From positions 15,164,103 to 15,228,102 of the forward strand of contig JAMXIF010000077.1 in assembly GCA_028583685.1 (NCBI GenBank): a DNA stretch of 64,000 nucleotides, written 5' to 3'. The stretch is from Petaurus breviceps papuanus (Eukaryota > Chordata > Mammalia > Diprotodontia > Petauridae). Shown here one piece after another: positions 1 through 12,639 of this stretch. The notes under the pieces were generated by a model. That model did no database searches. It was not told where the DNA came from and saw only the letters and a list, made by a program, of their open reading frames with translations. The position numbers and the translations under genes are program-made. Each line of letters opens with the position of its first letter. Positions within the stretch are counted from its first letter, which is position 1.

Positions 1-50
1 CCCTTCCTCTTCCTCTTCCCCTTTCCTTCTCCCTTCCTTCCTTCCATTAA
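1..50. repeat. CT-rich simple repeat (CCTT-like)
   Basis: A pyrimidine-only stretch of CCTT, CTTCC and TCTTCC units at the window edge. It may continue upstream. Confidence 0.8.
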
Positions 51-194
51 CAGACTACCTATTGTGTACCTATAATATTATTATACATAAATCTTCCCCA
101 CTCCACACCCATAAACACATAAACACATACTCATTAGATATTAATTCTGCAGAACAGTGAAGGCATTATTTTGTCAAACATCCCTAGAACTGGA

Positions 195-355
195 GATAGA
201 AATCCCGGGTCCTGATCCTAGCTCTGCCACATATAACTTGTGTGACCTTTTGTCAAGTCCCTTCCTCTCTCATGGACTCAGCTTTCTCATGTATAAAATA
301 AAGTAATGGTATATAGATGATTCCTAAAGCTGCTTTCCAGTTCTAAAATCTGGTG
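195..355 (+). repeat. MIR-family SINE fragment
   Basis: It has the MIR pattern in order: TAGCTCTGCCAC, TGTGTGACCTT, CTCATGTATAAAATAAAG, then a 3' end CCAGTTCTAAAATCTGG. It is old and diverged. Confidence 0.75.
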
Positions 356-689
356 GTCCTTGCTTTCAGTGGTTTGATTACTCTCTCCACTGACAGGTTT
401 TCTTGGGTTGTCATAAAGAAAAAAAAATCATCATTGGGTGGCCAAGTTTTTGGTAATTTATAAGCCTTAAACTGTTTTAAAATGTGAATTGTTGTTTATT
501 CTTCTGATGATGAGACTGTCTGAACTTAGCTAGATTAGTCCTCAAGTAGCAGTCACACTGTCCATCACCCAGATGGACTCAAATCCTTTCCAGGTTGGTT
601 GTTCATATTTATAACCACAGAGCATGGTTTATAGACATTACCTCATATGATCCCCATCACCCCACTCTGAAGGAGTTCTGGGTTAGAGG

Positions 690-1230
690 TGCTGAATGTT
701 ATAAAAGAAATAGCAGACATATCTCCTGTCCTCCAGGACCTTGCACTTTGTTGGAGAGGACACACAGCAAGAAAAATATTTCCTGCCCTCAAGGAGTTTA
801 TATTCTATTGGGGAATATAATATGTAAAAAAAAAAAGATAATCTGAGGAGGAGAGGGACAGCATGCTAACAAGTCAGTGAATCAGGAGAGGCTTCCCAGA
901 GGAGGTGTCACATATGCTGAGTCTTGCAAGAAGCCAAGAATTCTAATAGGCAGAGGTTAAGTAGAGAGTGCATTCTAGACAAGGAAGATAGACTCTGCAG
1001 ATATGGTGGCAGGAAATGAAACATTCAGTTTGAAGAACAGCCAGCAGGCCAGTTAGACTGGAACTGGAAATGCATGCCGAAGAGTAATGGACGATGAGTT
1101 TAGAAAGGTAGCTTGTAGCTTGACCATAAAGTCTTTTAAATATCAAGCTGAGAAATTTCTGTTTTATCTTCGATGTAGGAGAGCCATTGAAGATTCTTGA
1201 GGAGCAGAGTGAAACAATTAAAAAAGGATC
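690..1230 (-). repeat. L2 LINE 3' fragment, antisense
   Basis: Antisense L2 landmarks occur in order: CTGCCCTCAAGGAGTTTATA, CAGGAGAGGCTTCCCAGAGG, then GAGCCATTGAAGATTCTTGA with AGTGAAAC. The small open frames here are L2 shadows. Confidence 0.65.
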
Positions 1231-1639
1231 CTATAAAGTCAAGCTGGCACTTAACCATATGTGCAGAGGCACAGATCCTCCAACCTCCCTTTTCAAGGTC
1301 TGGTCCTTAGAATAGGGAAGCTCTTATTTCAGAAGGGTGAAAGCCTTCCTCTCAGCTATTCTTTGAATATTCTTTTTTTCCCCTCTCCGTTGTGACCACT
1401 TCCTCATAAGGATATCCCCTCAGGGTCTTCCAAAGGACAGACAAGAATAGAACACTCTGTCTCAGCAGTACCTCCTAAATTTCCCTCTCTTCCCCACTGT
1501 GCTATCCACAGAGAGCTTGGCAGAACTTTGAATTTAATTTTTCTTTTGTCTAGAAATGTTGAAATCTAATTCCTATCCCTATTCTCCCTGACAAAGTCAT
1601 AAATGAGAGGCTATCAATTACCGAAATTAGTGCTGTAGA

Positions 1640-1815
1640 CAATAGAGTGTATGGTACTGAGGAAGGGGTGCTGGATCTGGAGTTAAGGACGTGGGTTTGA
1701 ATCCTGCCTCTGCCCCTTCCATTGTGACCTTGGGTAGGTCCCTGCCTAATTTTCTCAACTGTAAAATGATGGGCTGATGTGTTATTCTAACTGTACTACC
1801 TCCTGATCCTAAGTT
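1640..1815 (+). repeat. MIR-family SINE
   Basis: Contains TTTGAATCCTGCCTCTGCCC, GTGACCTTGGGTAGGTCCCT and AACTGTAAAATGATGGGC, the MIR core in sense orientation. Confidence 0.75.
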
Positions 1816-2349
1816 ATGTAAGACTTCAGAAAGTGGAAAGACCTCATGCTCTTGGTTGGTCCTTCCTGAGACTTTGGTGCTCTTTGGAAATTTCATTTCC
1901 CAGGTGATTGTTTTAGTTTCTTAATCAATTAGGTGGGACCTAATCCCACCAAGCCAGTTCTGGGGATGTTGGGAAAATGTCTAATAAAAACAAGCTTTTG
2001 CACAGGAAATGTATCTCGACACCATCAGATTCAGCAGAATTGTTGTGTCATTATTACAGTTTCTATTCCCTGGGAGAGCATTTCTTGGTGGAAAAGTGAT
2101 ATTCAACAATCTCATGACTCACTTAGCTCCTCCTTCCTCCCCTCTGTCTGGTTTTCTTCAGAGATTCCAAGAAACAGAGGCTCTTATTGCATCCATGGCT
2201 GGATGATTAGTGTTACATAATGGCCAAGGGAGAAGGTCGATGTGACTGTGAACATGAATTTTTATGACTGCTTGGACCTGAAGTCATAAAATCATACAAC
2301 TAGGGAGTTATTGGTGTATTAGCAATCTACTGGTATCTCATTATTTAAC

Positions 2350-2560
2350 AGTTCCTAGGACTATAAATTTAGAGCTGGAAGAGGCTTTAGAAGTCCAGTC
2401 CTTTCACTTTACAGATAAGGAAACTGAGGTTTGGCGAGCATAAGTAGATTGCTTAGGCTCACACGGCTAAAAAGTAGCAGAGCTGAAATTCAAACACTGG
2501 TCCTCTGATTCCAAATCCAGTACTCATTCTACTATACCACTCTCCCTCCATGATGCCACC
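2350..2560 (-). repeat. MIR-family SINE, antisense
   Basis: TTTACAGATAAGGAAACTGA, then GCTCACACGGCTA, then ATTCAAACACTGGTCCTCTG and a tRNA-like end ACTATACCACTC. Confidence 0.75.
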
Positions 2561-3039
2561 ACCTACCAATCCCAATCCTAACCTTGACTTTGCTACCTAC
2601 AGTGGTATTGGGACTTTGGATTGCATTGACTCTAATTTTGCTTTTTCCTACAAAATACCTGAGGACACTATGTCTCATATGTGGGCCCCCTGAAAAACTG
2701 TCTCATGTTCAAAGTACTCAATGAATCCAAATTCACTTGAACCCATAACTCACAAGCCATATTTACTTTTACTAGTCAGGTAGAGGGCACAATTACTTTG
2801 AAGAAAAGGCATTCAATAAAACTGCATGTTAAAAGAAAATAGAATATCCTCCCTCATAAATCTGGGGAATACTCTTTCACAAATACACATGGCATCAGTG
2901 TAAAGAGTGGCTAGCCTAGACACTCTCATGGAGGGGTAATACACCACCAATACTACCAATATCTGGTGATAATGTTGTGATAGTCTTTCTGGACCTGTAC
3001 TGTACTGGGTACCACACTATAGTCCTGCTGCTCCTTGCC

Positions 3040-3275
3040 TCTTTTTTGTTGTTCAGCCAGGCCCAACTCTTCATGACCATAACACTGTCCATGTGATTTT
3101 TTTTTGGCAAAGATACTGGAGTTGTTTGCCATTTCCTTCTCCACTGGATTAAGGTAAAGAGAGGTTAAGTAGCTGGCAGAGGGTCACACAGCTAGTAAGT
3201 GTCTGAGGCTGGGTTTGAACTCAGGTCTTCCTGACTCAAGGCCCAGAGTTCTATCCAGTGATCCACCTAGATGCT
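3040..3275 (-). repeat. MAR1-type marsupial SINE, antisense
   Basis: Starts with the RTE-like tail GTTGTTCAGCC..CAACTCTTCATGACC. It continues with GTTTGCCATTTCCTTCTCCA, GGTCACACAGCTAGTAAGTG and GATCCACCTAGATGC. The head is tRNA-derived and the tail is shared with RTE LINEs. Confidence 0.75.
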
Positions 3276-3719
3276 TCCTTTGGATAACAGTTAAAAAGAA
3301 ATCCTCAGGAATTTCTAGGGGTGGAGTAGAAAAAGTCCTCAGCTGGGCCCTCCCAACATTCCCCTCTAAACAAAGGTCAGAATGAGATAATCTTCCAGCC
3401 CGAGAAAATTTAGGAGGTGGAAAGAGAAATTTGTCACATGGGGATGGAGTCTGGCCTGGAGTCCACATGGCTAAAACACCAGTGGTTGGACTAGATGGTG
3501 GCAGCAGAAGCAGCAGTAGCTGCAAGAGTTACCAAGCTAGAGAAAGGAAGGGGACCTGGCAACAGATGAAAAAGAGATTATGGGGACCCCTGTCATAGCA
3601 CTGGACATAGGACTAGACACTGACAACTCCATTGCCTATACCCATGTCTGGGTCATTGTTCAAGGGCAGGGAGAGGGAGTAGAAGCCTTAAGGGGCAACT
3701 GTTTGGTAACCCCATTATC

Positions 3720-3955
3720 TGTGTTGTTTAGGTGTTTTTCAATTTTGTCTGACTCTTTGTGATACCTCTTTGGGAGTGATTTGCCATTTTCTTCCTCAGC
3801 TTATTTTACATATGATGAAACTAAGGCAAACAGGGTTAAGTGACTTACACTTAGCTAGTCACATAGCTAGTAAGTGTGTAAGACCAGTTTTGAACACAGG
3901 GCTTCCTGACTCCAGGCCCAGCTTTCTATCCACTATGTCACCTAACTGCACTGCA
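3720..3955 (-). repeat. MAR1-type SINE inserted in the L1 5'UTR
   Basis: Antisense: TGTTGTTTAGG tail, TGACTCTTTGTGATACC, GATTTGCCATTTTCTTC, CACATAGCTAGTAAGTG, and a head ending in CTATCCACTATGTCACCTAA. It splits two similar L1 5'UTR segments. Confidence 0.75.
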
Positions 3956-6900
3956 TTGCCTATACCAATTTCTGTGACAGAGTTCAAGGGCAGGGAGGAG
4001 CACGATTGGTCCCAAGGGAATGTAAACCCTGAGTAGTCATGTCACTTCTGGTCCCAAGAGACCAGGGACTCTGAGGAGCAGTATCTATTGCAACCCCAAA
4101 GGATCAGGGACCTTTTTTGAGAATGTAGACCAGAAGAATACTGACTAGACCTCTCCTCAGAGCACACTACCTCGGAAACACCAAAATCTTCTAAACTCCC
4201 AGAACTAGCTCTGAAAACAGGAGCAAAAGGGAAAATGTCAGAAGCTTGACAGAGTGCCCCTCTATTCCCCATGCTGGGCAAAGAGCTCAAACTTGACATA
4301 AACTTTAAAGTTAAGAAATAGGGTTGGAAAATGAGTAAACAACAACAACAACAGAAAAGAGCTTAACCATAAAAAGCTACTATGGTAACAGGGAAAATTA
4401 AGACACAAACTCAGAAGAAGACAATGAAGTCAAAACAGCTATAAGCAAAGTCTCAAAGGAAAAAAATGAATTGCATTCAAGTGCAATATCAGATAAGAGT
4501 GGAAGTGGAAAAATTAGACAAGGAGATGAAAGCAAAGGAAGAAAATTATGAAAAGATATCTAGCATATTGGTAAAAAAAAAAGAGAGAACAAAAATACTG
4601 AGAAAATAACATCTTAAAAACCATAATAGGCCAAATGGAAAAAAGAACAAAAATTCACTGATAAAACATAATTGCCTAAAATTTAGAATTGGGCAAGTGA
4701 AAGCTAATGATTCCATGAGACATTAAGAAACAATAAAACAAAAAGAATGAAAAAAGGAGGAAAATATGAAATATTTCATTGGAAAAACAATTGACGTAGA
4801 AAATAGATTGAGGGCAGATAATTTAAGAATTATCGAATTACCTAAAAGCCATGATCAGAGAAAGTTATCATCATTCAAGAAATTATCCAGGAAAACTGCC
4901 TAGATATCTTCAAACCCAGAGGGTAAAAAGAAATGAAAAGAACCCACCAATAATTACCTGAAAGAGAACTCCAAAATGAAAACTCACAGGAATATTATAG
5001 CCAAATTCCAAAGGTCCCAGGTTAAAGAGAAAATGCTTCAAGCAGACAGAAAGAAACCATTCAAACACTGTGCAGCCACAGTCAGGATCACACGAGATTT
5101 ATCAAGTACCATGTTAAAAGAATGGATGACTTGGAATATGATATTCTAGAAGGCAAAAGAATTGGTATTAAAATCAATAATAAATTACCCAGCAAAGCTG
5201 AGTATAGTCCTTCAAAAAATGGATATGTAATGAAATAGAGGACTTTCAAGCATTCCTGGTGAAACAAAACAAAACAGAGCTGAATAGAAAATTTGACTTT
5301 CAAATACAAGACTCCAGAGAAGCATAAAAAGATAAACATGAAAGAGAAATAACAAGGACTCAATAAAGTTAAAATGTTTACTTTTTTATATGGGAAGATG
5401 ACACATGTATCTTCTAAGTACTTTATCATTATTAAGACAATTAGAAGGATTCTGCATAGAAAGAGGGTGCTGGAGTGAATCAATTATGTTGGGATGATTT
5501 AACAAATATAAATAGGTGAGAAAGAGGAATGCCCTGGAAGAAGGAGGAATGGTGGCAAAAATGGGGAAAATTATAGCACATAAAAGAGGTGTTCAAGGAA
5601 GAGCTTTTACAGTGGAGGAGGGAATAGTGTGGGGGGGAATGGCAGGCAGCATTTGAACCTCAGTCAGATCTAAATTGTTTCAACAAGAGAAAATACAGAT
5701 AGATATTCAATTGGCAGTAGAAATCTATCTTATCCAACAGGGAAGTTAGAGGGGAAAGGGACAATAGAAAGGGGGGAGGGGGCATTGATAGAAGGTAGGG
5801 CAGATAAAAGAAGGCAATGGTCAGAAGCAAACAAATTTTAGAGGAGGGGCAGCAAAAAAAGAGAGAAGTATAAACAAAAGAAAATAGGATGGAAGGAAAT
5901 GCACAGTTAGTAATTATAACTGTGAATGTGAATGGTATCAACTAACCCATAAAATGGAAGCAGATAGTAGAGTGGATTAGAAACCAGAATCCAATCATCT
6001 ATTGTTTACGAGAAACACACTTGAAACAGAGACACACACACAGTGTTAAAATAAGGGACTGGAACAGCATCTATTATGCTTCAGCTGAAGTTAAAAAGGC
6101 AAGGATAGCAATTCTGATCTCAGACAAAACAGAAGCAAAAATAGACTTAATTAAAAGGGATAAGCAAGGAAATGACATCTTGCTAAAAGGAATCATAGAC
6201 AATAAAGTAATATCAATACTAAACATATATGCATCAGATAGCATAACATCCAAATTTTAGAGAAAAAGTTAAATGAAGTTTAGGAATAGACAGTAAAACT
6301 ATACTAGTGGGAGACTGCAACTTTCTCCTCTCAGAGCCAGATCCATCTAACCATCAAACAAATAAGAAAGAAAAAATTAGATATGAGAGACCTCTGGAGA
6401 AGACTGAATGGGAATAAAAAGGACTACACTATTCTCTCAGCTGTACATGGCACCTTCACAAAAAAATTGTCTATTAGGGCATAAAAACCTCATGGCCAAA
6501 TGCAGAAAAACAGAAATATTAAATGCATTCTTTTCAGACCATAATGTAAAAAAAAAAATTACATTTAAAAATGGCCCATGGAAGCATAGATTGAAAGTTA
6601 ACTGTTAACCAAACAATATAATTCTAAAGAATGAGTGGGTCAAAGAACAAATCATAGAAATAATCATTTCATTAAAGAGAATGACAACAATGAAATAGCA
6701 TTTCAAAATTAGTGGGATGCAGCCAAAGCAGTATGTAGGGGAAAATTTGTTTCTCTTAATTTGTACATCAATCAAAGAGAGAAAAAGAAGATAAATAAAT
6801 TGGGCATGCAGCACAACAACAAAATCCTAGAAAAAAGGATAAATTAAAAATCCCCACTTAAACACCAAAATGGAAATTCTGAAAATCAAAGGTGAGATTA

Positions 6901-8223
6901 ATAAAATTGAATGTAAGAAAATGATTTAACTAACAAATAAAACTAGGGGCTGGTTTTATGAGAAAACAACAACAACACCTTAAGCCATTGATTAATTTGT
7001 TTTGTAAAAAGAAGAAAACTAAATTACTAGCATAAAAAATGGAAAGGATCAATGCACCACCAAAGAAGGTGAAATTAAAACAATTATTAGAAGTTATTTT
7101 GCCCAAGTATATGCCAGTAAAACTGACAATATAGGTGAAATGGATAAATATTAAAAAAATAGAAATTGCTCACATTAATGGAAAAAAGAAAGAGCATGCT
7201 TAAATAACCTTATCTTAGAAAAAGAAATCATATAAACTATCAATGAGCTTTCTAAGAAAAAAACACCCAGGACCATGTAGATTTACAGGTGAATTCTATC
7301 AAATATTTAAGGAACAATTAATCTCAACACTACATAAACTATTTGAAAAAAATAGGTTTAGAAGGAATCCTACCCAATTTTGTTTATAACACAAATATGG
7401 TGCTTATATCTAAATCAGGGAGAGCAAAAATAGAGAAAGAAAACTAGAGATCCTTCCTAGTGAATATCAGTGCAAAAATCTTAAATAAAGTACTATTAAG
7501 GAGATTACAGCAATATTTCATAAAGATCATAAACTATGATCAGGTGGGATTTATTCCAGTAATGTAGGGCTGGTTCAATATTAGGAAAATTATCAGCATA
7601 ATTGGCCATATTAATAACAAAACCAACAGAAATTATATGATTATCTCAATAGATGCAGAATAAACCTTTGACAAACTACAACACCCATTCTTATTAAAAA
7701 AGACACTAGAAAGCATAGGAATCAATAGAGCATTTCTTAAAATGATAAGTAGTATCTAAAGCCAAGAGTAAGCATTATCTGTAATGTGAATAAACTTGAA
7801 GCTTTCCCAATAAGATCAGGCATGTAACAAGGATGTTCATTATCACCACTGTTATTCAATATTATACTACAATTGTTAACCACAGCCATAAGACAAGAAA
7901 AATAAATTGAAGGAATAAAAATAGGCAATGTGAAAACAAAACTATCACTCTCTGCAGATGACATGATGGTATACTTAGAAAACCTTAGAGAATCAACTAA
8001 AAAAATTAGTTGGAACAATTAACAGCTTCAGCAAAGTGGTAGGATATGAAATAAACCCACATAATCATCAGCATTTCTATATACTACCAAAAAAAAAAAA
8101 AACCAAACATACCCAGCAACAAGAGACAGAAAGAGAAATTCCATTTAAAATAGCAGCAGACATATAAAATATTTGGGGGTCTATCTGCCAAGAAAAACCC
8201 AGAGATTATATGAACACAATTAT

Positions 8224-8375
8224 TATTATTTGCTTTTTGGAGGGCAATTGAGGCTAAGTGACTTGTCCAAGGTCACACAGCTAGTTTTTGTGTTAAGTGT
8301 CAGAGGCTGGATTTGAACTCATTTCCTCCTGACTCCATGGCTGGTGCTCTATTCACTGCGCCACCTAGCCACCCC
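8224..8375 (-). repeat. tRNA-derived marsupial SINE inserted in L1 ORF2
   Basis: The antisense SINE (GGTCACACAGCTAG, TTGAACTCATTTCCTCCTGA, CACTGCGCCACCTAGCCACC) is flanked by a perfect 15-bp target site duplication, TATGAACACAATTAT at 8209-8223 and 8376-8390. Confidence 0.92.
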
Positions 8376-9869
8376 TATGAACACAATTATAAAACACCTT
8401 TTCACCAACTAAAGACAGATTTTAAATAACTGGAGACATATCAAATAGGTAGGCAGAGCCAATATAATAAAAATTATAATTTTACCTGAGTTAATTTACT
8501 TATTCAGTGCCATATCAATCTACCAAAGAATTGTTTTATAAAGCTAGAAAAAAATTGTAACAAAATTCACCTGGAAGAATAAAAGGTCAAGAATATCAAA
8601 GGGATCCATGGAAAGAAAAAAAAATAGTTAAGGAAAGTGGCCTAACAGTTCCAGATTTCAAACTATATTACAAAGTGGTTATCAACAAAAAAAATCTGGT
8701 ACTGGATAAGAAAAAGTGTTGAAACAGTAGAATAGGTTCCTAAGACACAATAGTAAATGAAGTGTTTGGAAAGTGTTTGTTTTTCTAATCAAGTGTTTCA
8801 TAAACTCAGAGATCTAAGATTTTGATGTGAGAACTCACAATTTGACAAAAATTGCTGGGAAAACTGGAAAATAGTTTGGCAGAAATTATATGTAGACCAG
8901 CATCTCACATTATATCCAAGATAAGGTCAATTCGGATAAATTATTTAGACATAAATCATGATATAAGTAATTTAGGGGAGCATGGAAAATGCACCAGTCA
9001 AATCTATGGTTAAGGGGAAGCGTTTATGACCAAATAAGAGATAAAAAGGATCATTGGAAGTAAAATAGATAATTTTGGTTACGTAAAATTAAAAAAAAAT
9101 TTGCACAAACAAAACCAATGTAACAAAATTAGATGGAAAACAGGAAACAAACACTTTTTTTAAACAGCAGGTTTCTCTGATAAAGGCCTAATTTTTCAAA
9201 TACTAGGTAACTGAGCCAAATTTATAAAAATAAGAACCATTCCCCATCTGATAAATGGTCAAAGGTTATGAGCAAACAGTTTTCAGAAGAAGAAATGAAA
9301 ACTATCAATAGTCACATGAAAAACTGCTCTAAATTGCTACTGATTAGAAAAATGCAAATTCAAACTACTCTAAGGTACCACCCCACACTTATCAGATTGA
9401 CTAACGTGACAGAAAAAAATTATGAATTCTGGAAGATATGTGGAAAAATTGGAACACTAATTCACCCATGGTGGAGTTGTGAACTAGTCCAACCATTCTG
9501 GAACACAATTTGGAAGTATGCCCAAAGGACTATAAAATTATGCATACACTTTGACTCAGCAATACTACTACTAGGTCTGTATCCCAAAGATATCAAAGAA
9601 AAGGAAAAAGAACTTGTATGTACAAAAATATTTATAGCAGTTCTTTTTGTGGTGGCAAAGAATTGTAAATCAAGGGCATGCCCATCAATTGTGGGGTTGA
9701 CTGAACAAGCTGTGGTATATGATTGTAATGGAATGCTATTGTGCAGGATGTTTCCAGAAAAACCTGGGACGACTCATATAAACTGATGCAAAATGAAGTG
9801 AGAAGCATGAGGAGAACATTGTACACAATAATAGCAATATTGTGAAGATGATCCAACTGTGAAGGACTT

Positions 9870-10149
9870 CACTTTTTAAAAATTAATTTATTAATTTATT
9901 TTTTTGTTTTCAGCATTCACTTCCATAAGATTTTGAGTTCCAAATTTCCTCCCCGTCCCTTCCATCCCTCCATCCAAAGATGGTGTGCAATCTCAAATAG
10001 ACTATATACGTATATATCTATATATAAAATATATTTTCACATTAGTCCTTTTGTAAAGAATTAGAATCAATGGGAGGAATCACAAGAAAGAAGAAACCAA
10101 AGAGGGAGGGAGGGAGGGAGGGGAAGAGAGGGAGACAGAGAGGGAAGGG

Positions 10150-10182
<33 letters not shown>

Positions 10183-10189
10183 GGAAGGG

Positions 10190-10229
<40 letters not shown>

Positions 10230-10388
10230 GAGAGAGAGAGAGACAGAGAGAGACAGATAGACAGAGACAGACAGAGAGAGAGAGAGAGAGACAGAGAGGG
10301 AAGGGGAGAGAGAGACAGAGAGAGAGAGACAGACAGACAGACAGAGAGAGAGAGAGAGACAGAGAGAGACAGATAGACAGAGACAGAC

Positions 10389-10419
<31 letters not shown>

Positions 10420-10788
10420 GACAGAGAGACAGAGAGAGAGACGGAGAGACAGAGAGAGACAGAGAGACAGAGAGAGAGACGGAGAGACAGAGAGAGACAC
10501 AGGGAGAGACAGAGACAGACAGAGAGAGAGAAAGAGAGACAGAGACACAGAGAGAGACAGAGAGAGGGGGGTGTGGGGCAAACAGTATATTTCCATCTAC
10601 ATTCAGACTCCATAGTTCTTTTTCTGGATGTGGATAGCATTTTCCATCATGAGTCTTCTGGAATTGTCTTAGATCCTTATATTGCTAAGAAGAGCTAAGT
10701 CTATCAAAGCTAATCATCACACAATGTTGCTGTTACTGTGCACAATGTTAAGCTGGTTCTGCTCACTTCCCTCAACATCCATTCATGT
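9870..10788 (-). mobile_element. Second L1, 3' end only, inserted antisense into the first L1
   Basis: A T-rich start (poly-A tail of the antisense copy) is followed by the antisense marsupial L1 3'UTR (TTGAGTTCCAAATTTCCTCC; then TCTTTTTCTGGATGTGGAT after the GA tract). The short repeat AAGGACTT flanks it at 9862-9869 and 10789-10796. After it the first L1 resumes with GGTCCAAGATAATTCC. Confidence 0.85.
10104..10572. repeat. GA/GACA purine microsatellite, about 470 bp
   Basis: Almost pure purine strand of GAGA, GACA, GGGA and CAGACAGACAG blocks, with internal higher-order duplications (two near-identical blocks of about 120 bp near 10140-10310 and 10260-10430). It grew from the purine-rich part of the antisense L1 3'UTR. 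Open frames of 180 residues on both strands are artefacts of the repeat. Confidence 0.95.
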
Positions 10789-11159
10789 AAGGACTTGATT
10801 ATTCTGATCAACACAGTGGTCCAAGATAATTCCAAAGGACCCATGATGAAAAATTCTCTCCAATTCCAGAGATTCAGTTTATAGACTCTGAATGCAGAGT
10901 GAAGCACAACTTTTTTTTTCACTTTATTTTTATTGTTTTGTTTGTGTTTTATTTTGCAACATGGCTCATATGGAAATAAGTTTTGCATGACTTCACATTT
11001 ATAATCAATTTAGAATTGCCTTCCCAAAGAGGGGTAAAGAATGGGAAGGAGGGAGAGAATTTGGAACTTAATATTTTTAGAATGAGTTTTAAATTCTTTT
11101 TACATGAAATTGGGAAATATTTGATGAAATAAATAAAAATAATTACATAAAAAATCCTC

Positions 11160-11805
11160 AGAAAAAGGGCTGCCAACTCCCAGAATCTTAACTGTGTGTG
11201 GTTTTTCTGTGCATGAGAAGAGTAGATTGTCAGTGTCTTGGCCTCCAGGGACCAATTTTTTTTACACACATAAAATAGTCATCAGGCTAATCAAAGTTCT
11301 AGAGTATTTAGTTTGTCTTTTAAATTCCCTTTCTTCTGTTGGTATGATTCTATTCTAAGATTCTCTGATTTAGGGTAACAAATTCTCCTTTAGTTTCAGT
11401 AATTCACTAATTGTCAACCTAAATTCTTTCCCAAACCATTGCAGGGTCTGACTTGTAAAAAATTATCAGGGCCTATGTTGGTCTGTGACTGCACAGTCTC
11501 ATTTAATCCTCTTTGGGGTTTGGATGTAGGAAAACAAGAAGAAAAGGTTAGGTGGGACTTCAGTGAAGGTATTAGCCTGTACCTTAATTCCTTTATTCCA
11601 AATCCCTGTCTTTTACTCCAACACGTGACCTTCCACAAGCCTTCCAGGTTTTGAGCCACTTTATGTCTTCTCCCACACTGCTTCTCATAATGAAATCTTA
11701 GGATTTTCCTATTAATGTTAGTGAGTACTTCAGTTCATTGAGCTCTTTCCACTTCTTCATCTTGTTTCATTCCAGGCAATTATTCTTTTTCCTTTCTTAA
11801 CCCAC
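11160..11805. other. Non-coding, nothing recognised
   Basis: Single-copy-looking intronic sequence between the L1 3' end and an L2 piece. No open frame with support. Confidence 0.5.
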
Positions 11806-11809
11806 TATC

Positions 11810-12340
11810 TTGATGAGGTAGCTTCATTTTCTACCATGATTAAGTTATCATCTCTATCTATGCATGTGATCCCCAGTTCTGTCTATCCAAACCTAGTTCC
11901 CCTCCTCACCTCTAATTACATATCACCAACTTTCTACTGGACATTTCGAACTGAATGTTCTATAGGAATTTCAAACTCAACATAATTCCAAACAGAATTT
12001 ATCGTCCTCTGAAAAATGCTACCCACATCCAAAGAAAGAACTATGGAGTCTGAATGCAGAATGAAGCATACTATTTTCTCTCTCTTTATTTTTGCTTTTT
12101 GTTCTTAAGGTTTTTCACTTTTGTTCTGATTCTTTCACAACATGACTAATGTGGGAATATGTTTAATATGATTGCACATGTTTAACTTATATCAAATTGC
12201 ATGCTATCTTGGGGAGGGGGGAAGGGGAAAATTTAGAACTCAGAATTTTATAAAAGTGAATCTTGAAAACTAAACATGAATAAATAATAAAAAGAATTTA
12301 TCATCCTCTTCTCCCCTCCCATTCCTGCACAGTTAGTACA
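11810..12340 (+). repeat. L2 LINE fragment split by an L1 insertion
   Basis: L2 signs on both sides of the insertion: CTACTGGACATTTCGAACTG and TTTCAAACTCAACATAATTC before it, CTCTTCTCCCCTCCCATTCC after it. Confidence 0.65.
12011..12292 (+). mobile_element. 5'-truncated L1 3' end with clear target site duplication
   Basis: 282 bp of marsupial L1 3'UTR (ACTATGGAGTCTGAATGCAG, TTGTTCTGATTCTTTCACAA, GGGGAGGGGGGAAGGGG) ending in an A-rich tail. The flanks are AGAATTTATCGTCCTCT at 11994-12010 and the same 17-mer with one change at 12293-12309. Confidence 0.93.
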
Positions 12341-12639
12341 GAATATGTTTAAAGACATACTTATTTTGAAAACACAAAATTAAAATAAACTATGCCTTTA
12401 AAAAATAAAAACAGTTTTTCATGCAAAAAAAAAGTATTCTGGGCTTACTCCCTTCTTGAAATGACTACAATATCTAGTGATGTGAGCTCAAAAAGAATAG
12501 AACAGAAATAGCAACTCAAAGAGAATAATAAAAACAGTACTATGGAACCACAATACTTCCTAGTCTTTATATGAAACTCTATCTTACCCTTACTAATAAT
12601 TTTTCAACCATCAAATAGAGCCTTTTGTGTGTGTATGTG

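Larger units (their letters stand above)
3285..11155 (+). mobile_element. Near full-length, decayed marsupial L1 LINE
   Basis: One L1 copy can be followed from a 5'UTR (about 3285-4300), through an ORF1 region (about 4330-5300), an ORF2 endonuclease part (LRETHLKQ at about 6010-6260), a reverse transcriptase part (SADDMMVYLENL at 7951-7990, where the family has FADD or YADD) and an ORF2 C-terminal part (9268-9786) to a 3'UTR ending near 11155. Many stops and frameshifts make it inactive. The insertions at 3720-3955, 8224-8375 and 9870-10788 are later arrivals. It lies in the inferred DDR2 upstream intron, in sense orientation. Confidence 0.85.

Noticed and set aside
8330-8375. tRNA-like boxes in SINE heads, here and in other SINE copies
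   Set aside because: They belong to tRNA-derived SINEs with no intact cloverleaf or CCA-type gene context; not called as tRNA genes.
9268-9786. 172-residue open frame as a host gene
   Set aside because: It is the C-terminal part of L1 ORF2, with the marsupial L1 3'UTR next to it.
10042-10640. Three open frames of about 181-186 residues on both strands
   Set aside because: They are translations of the GA/GACA microsatellite; composition is only R/E/D/Q or S/L/C.
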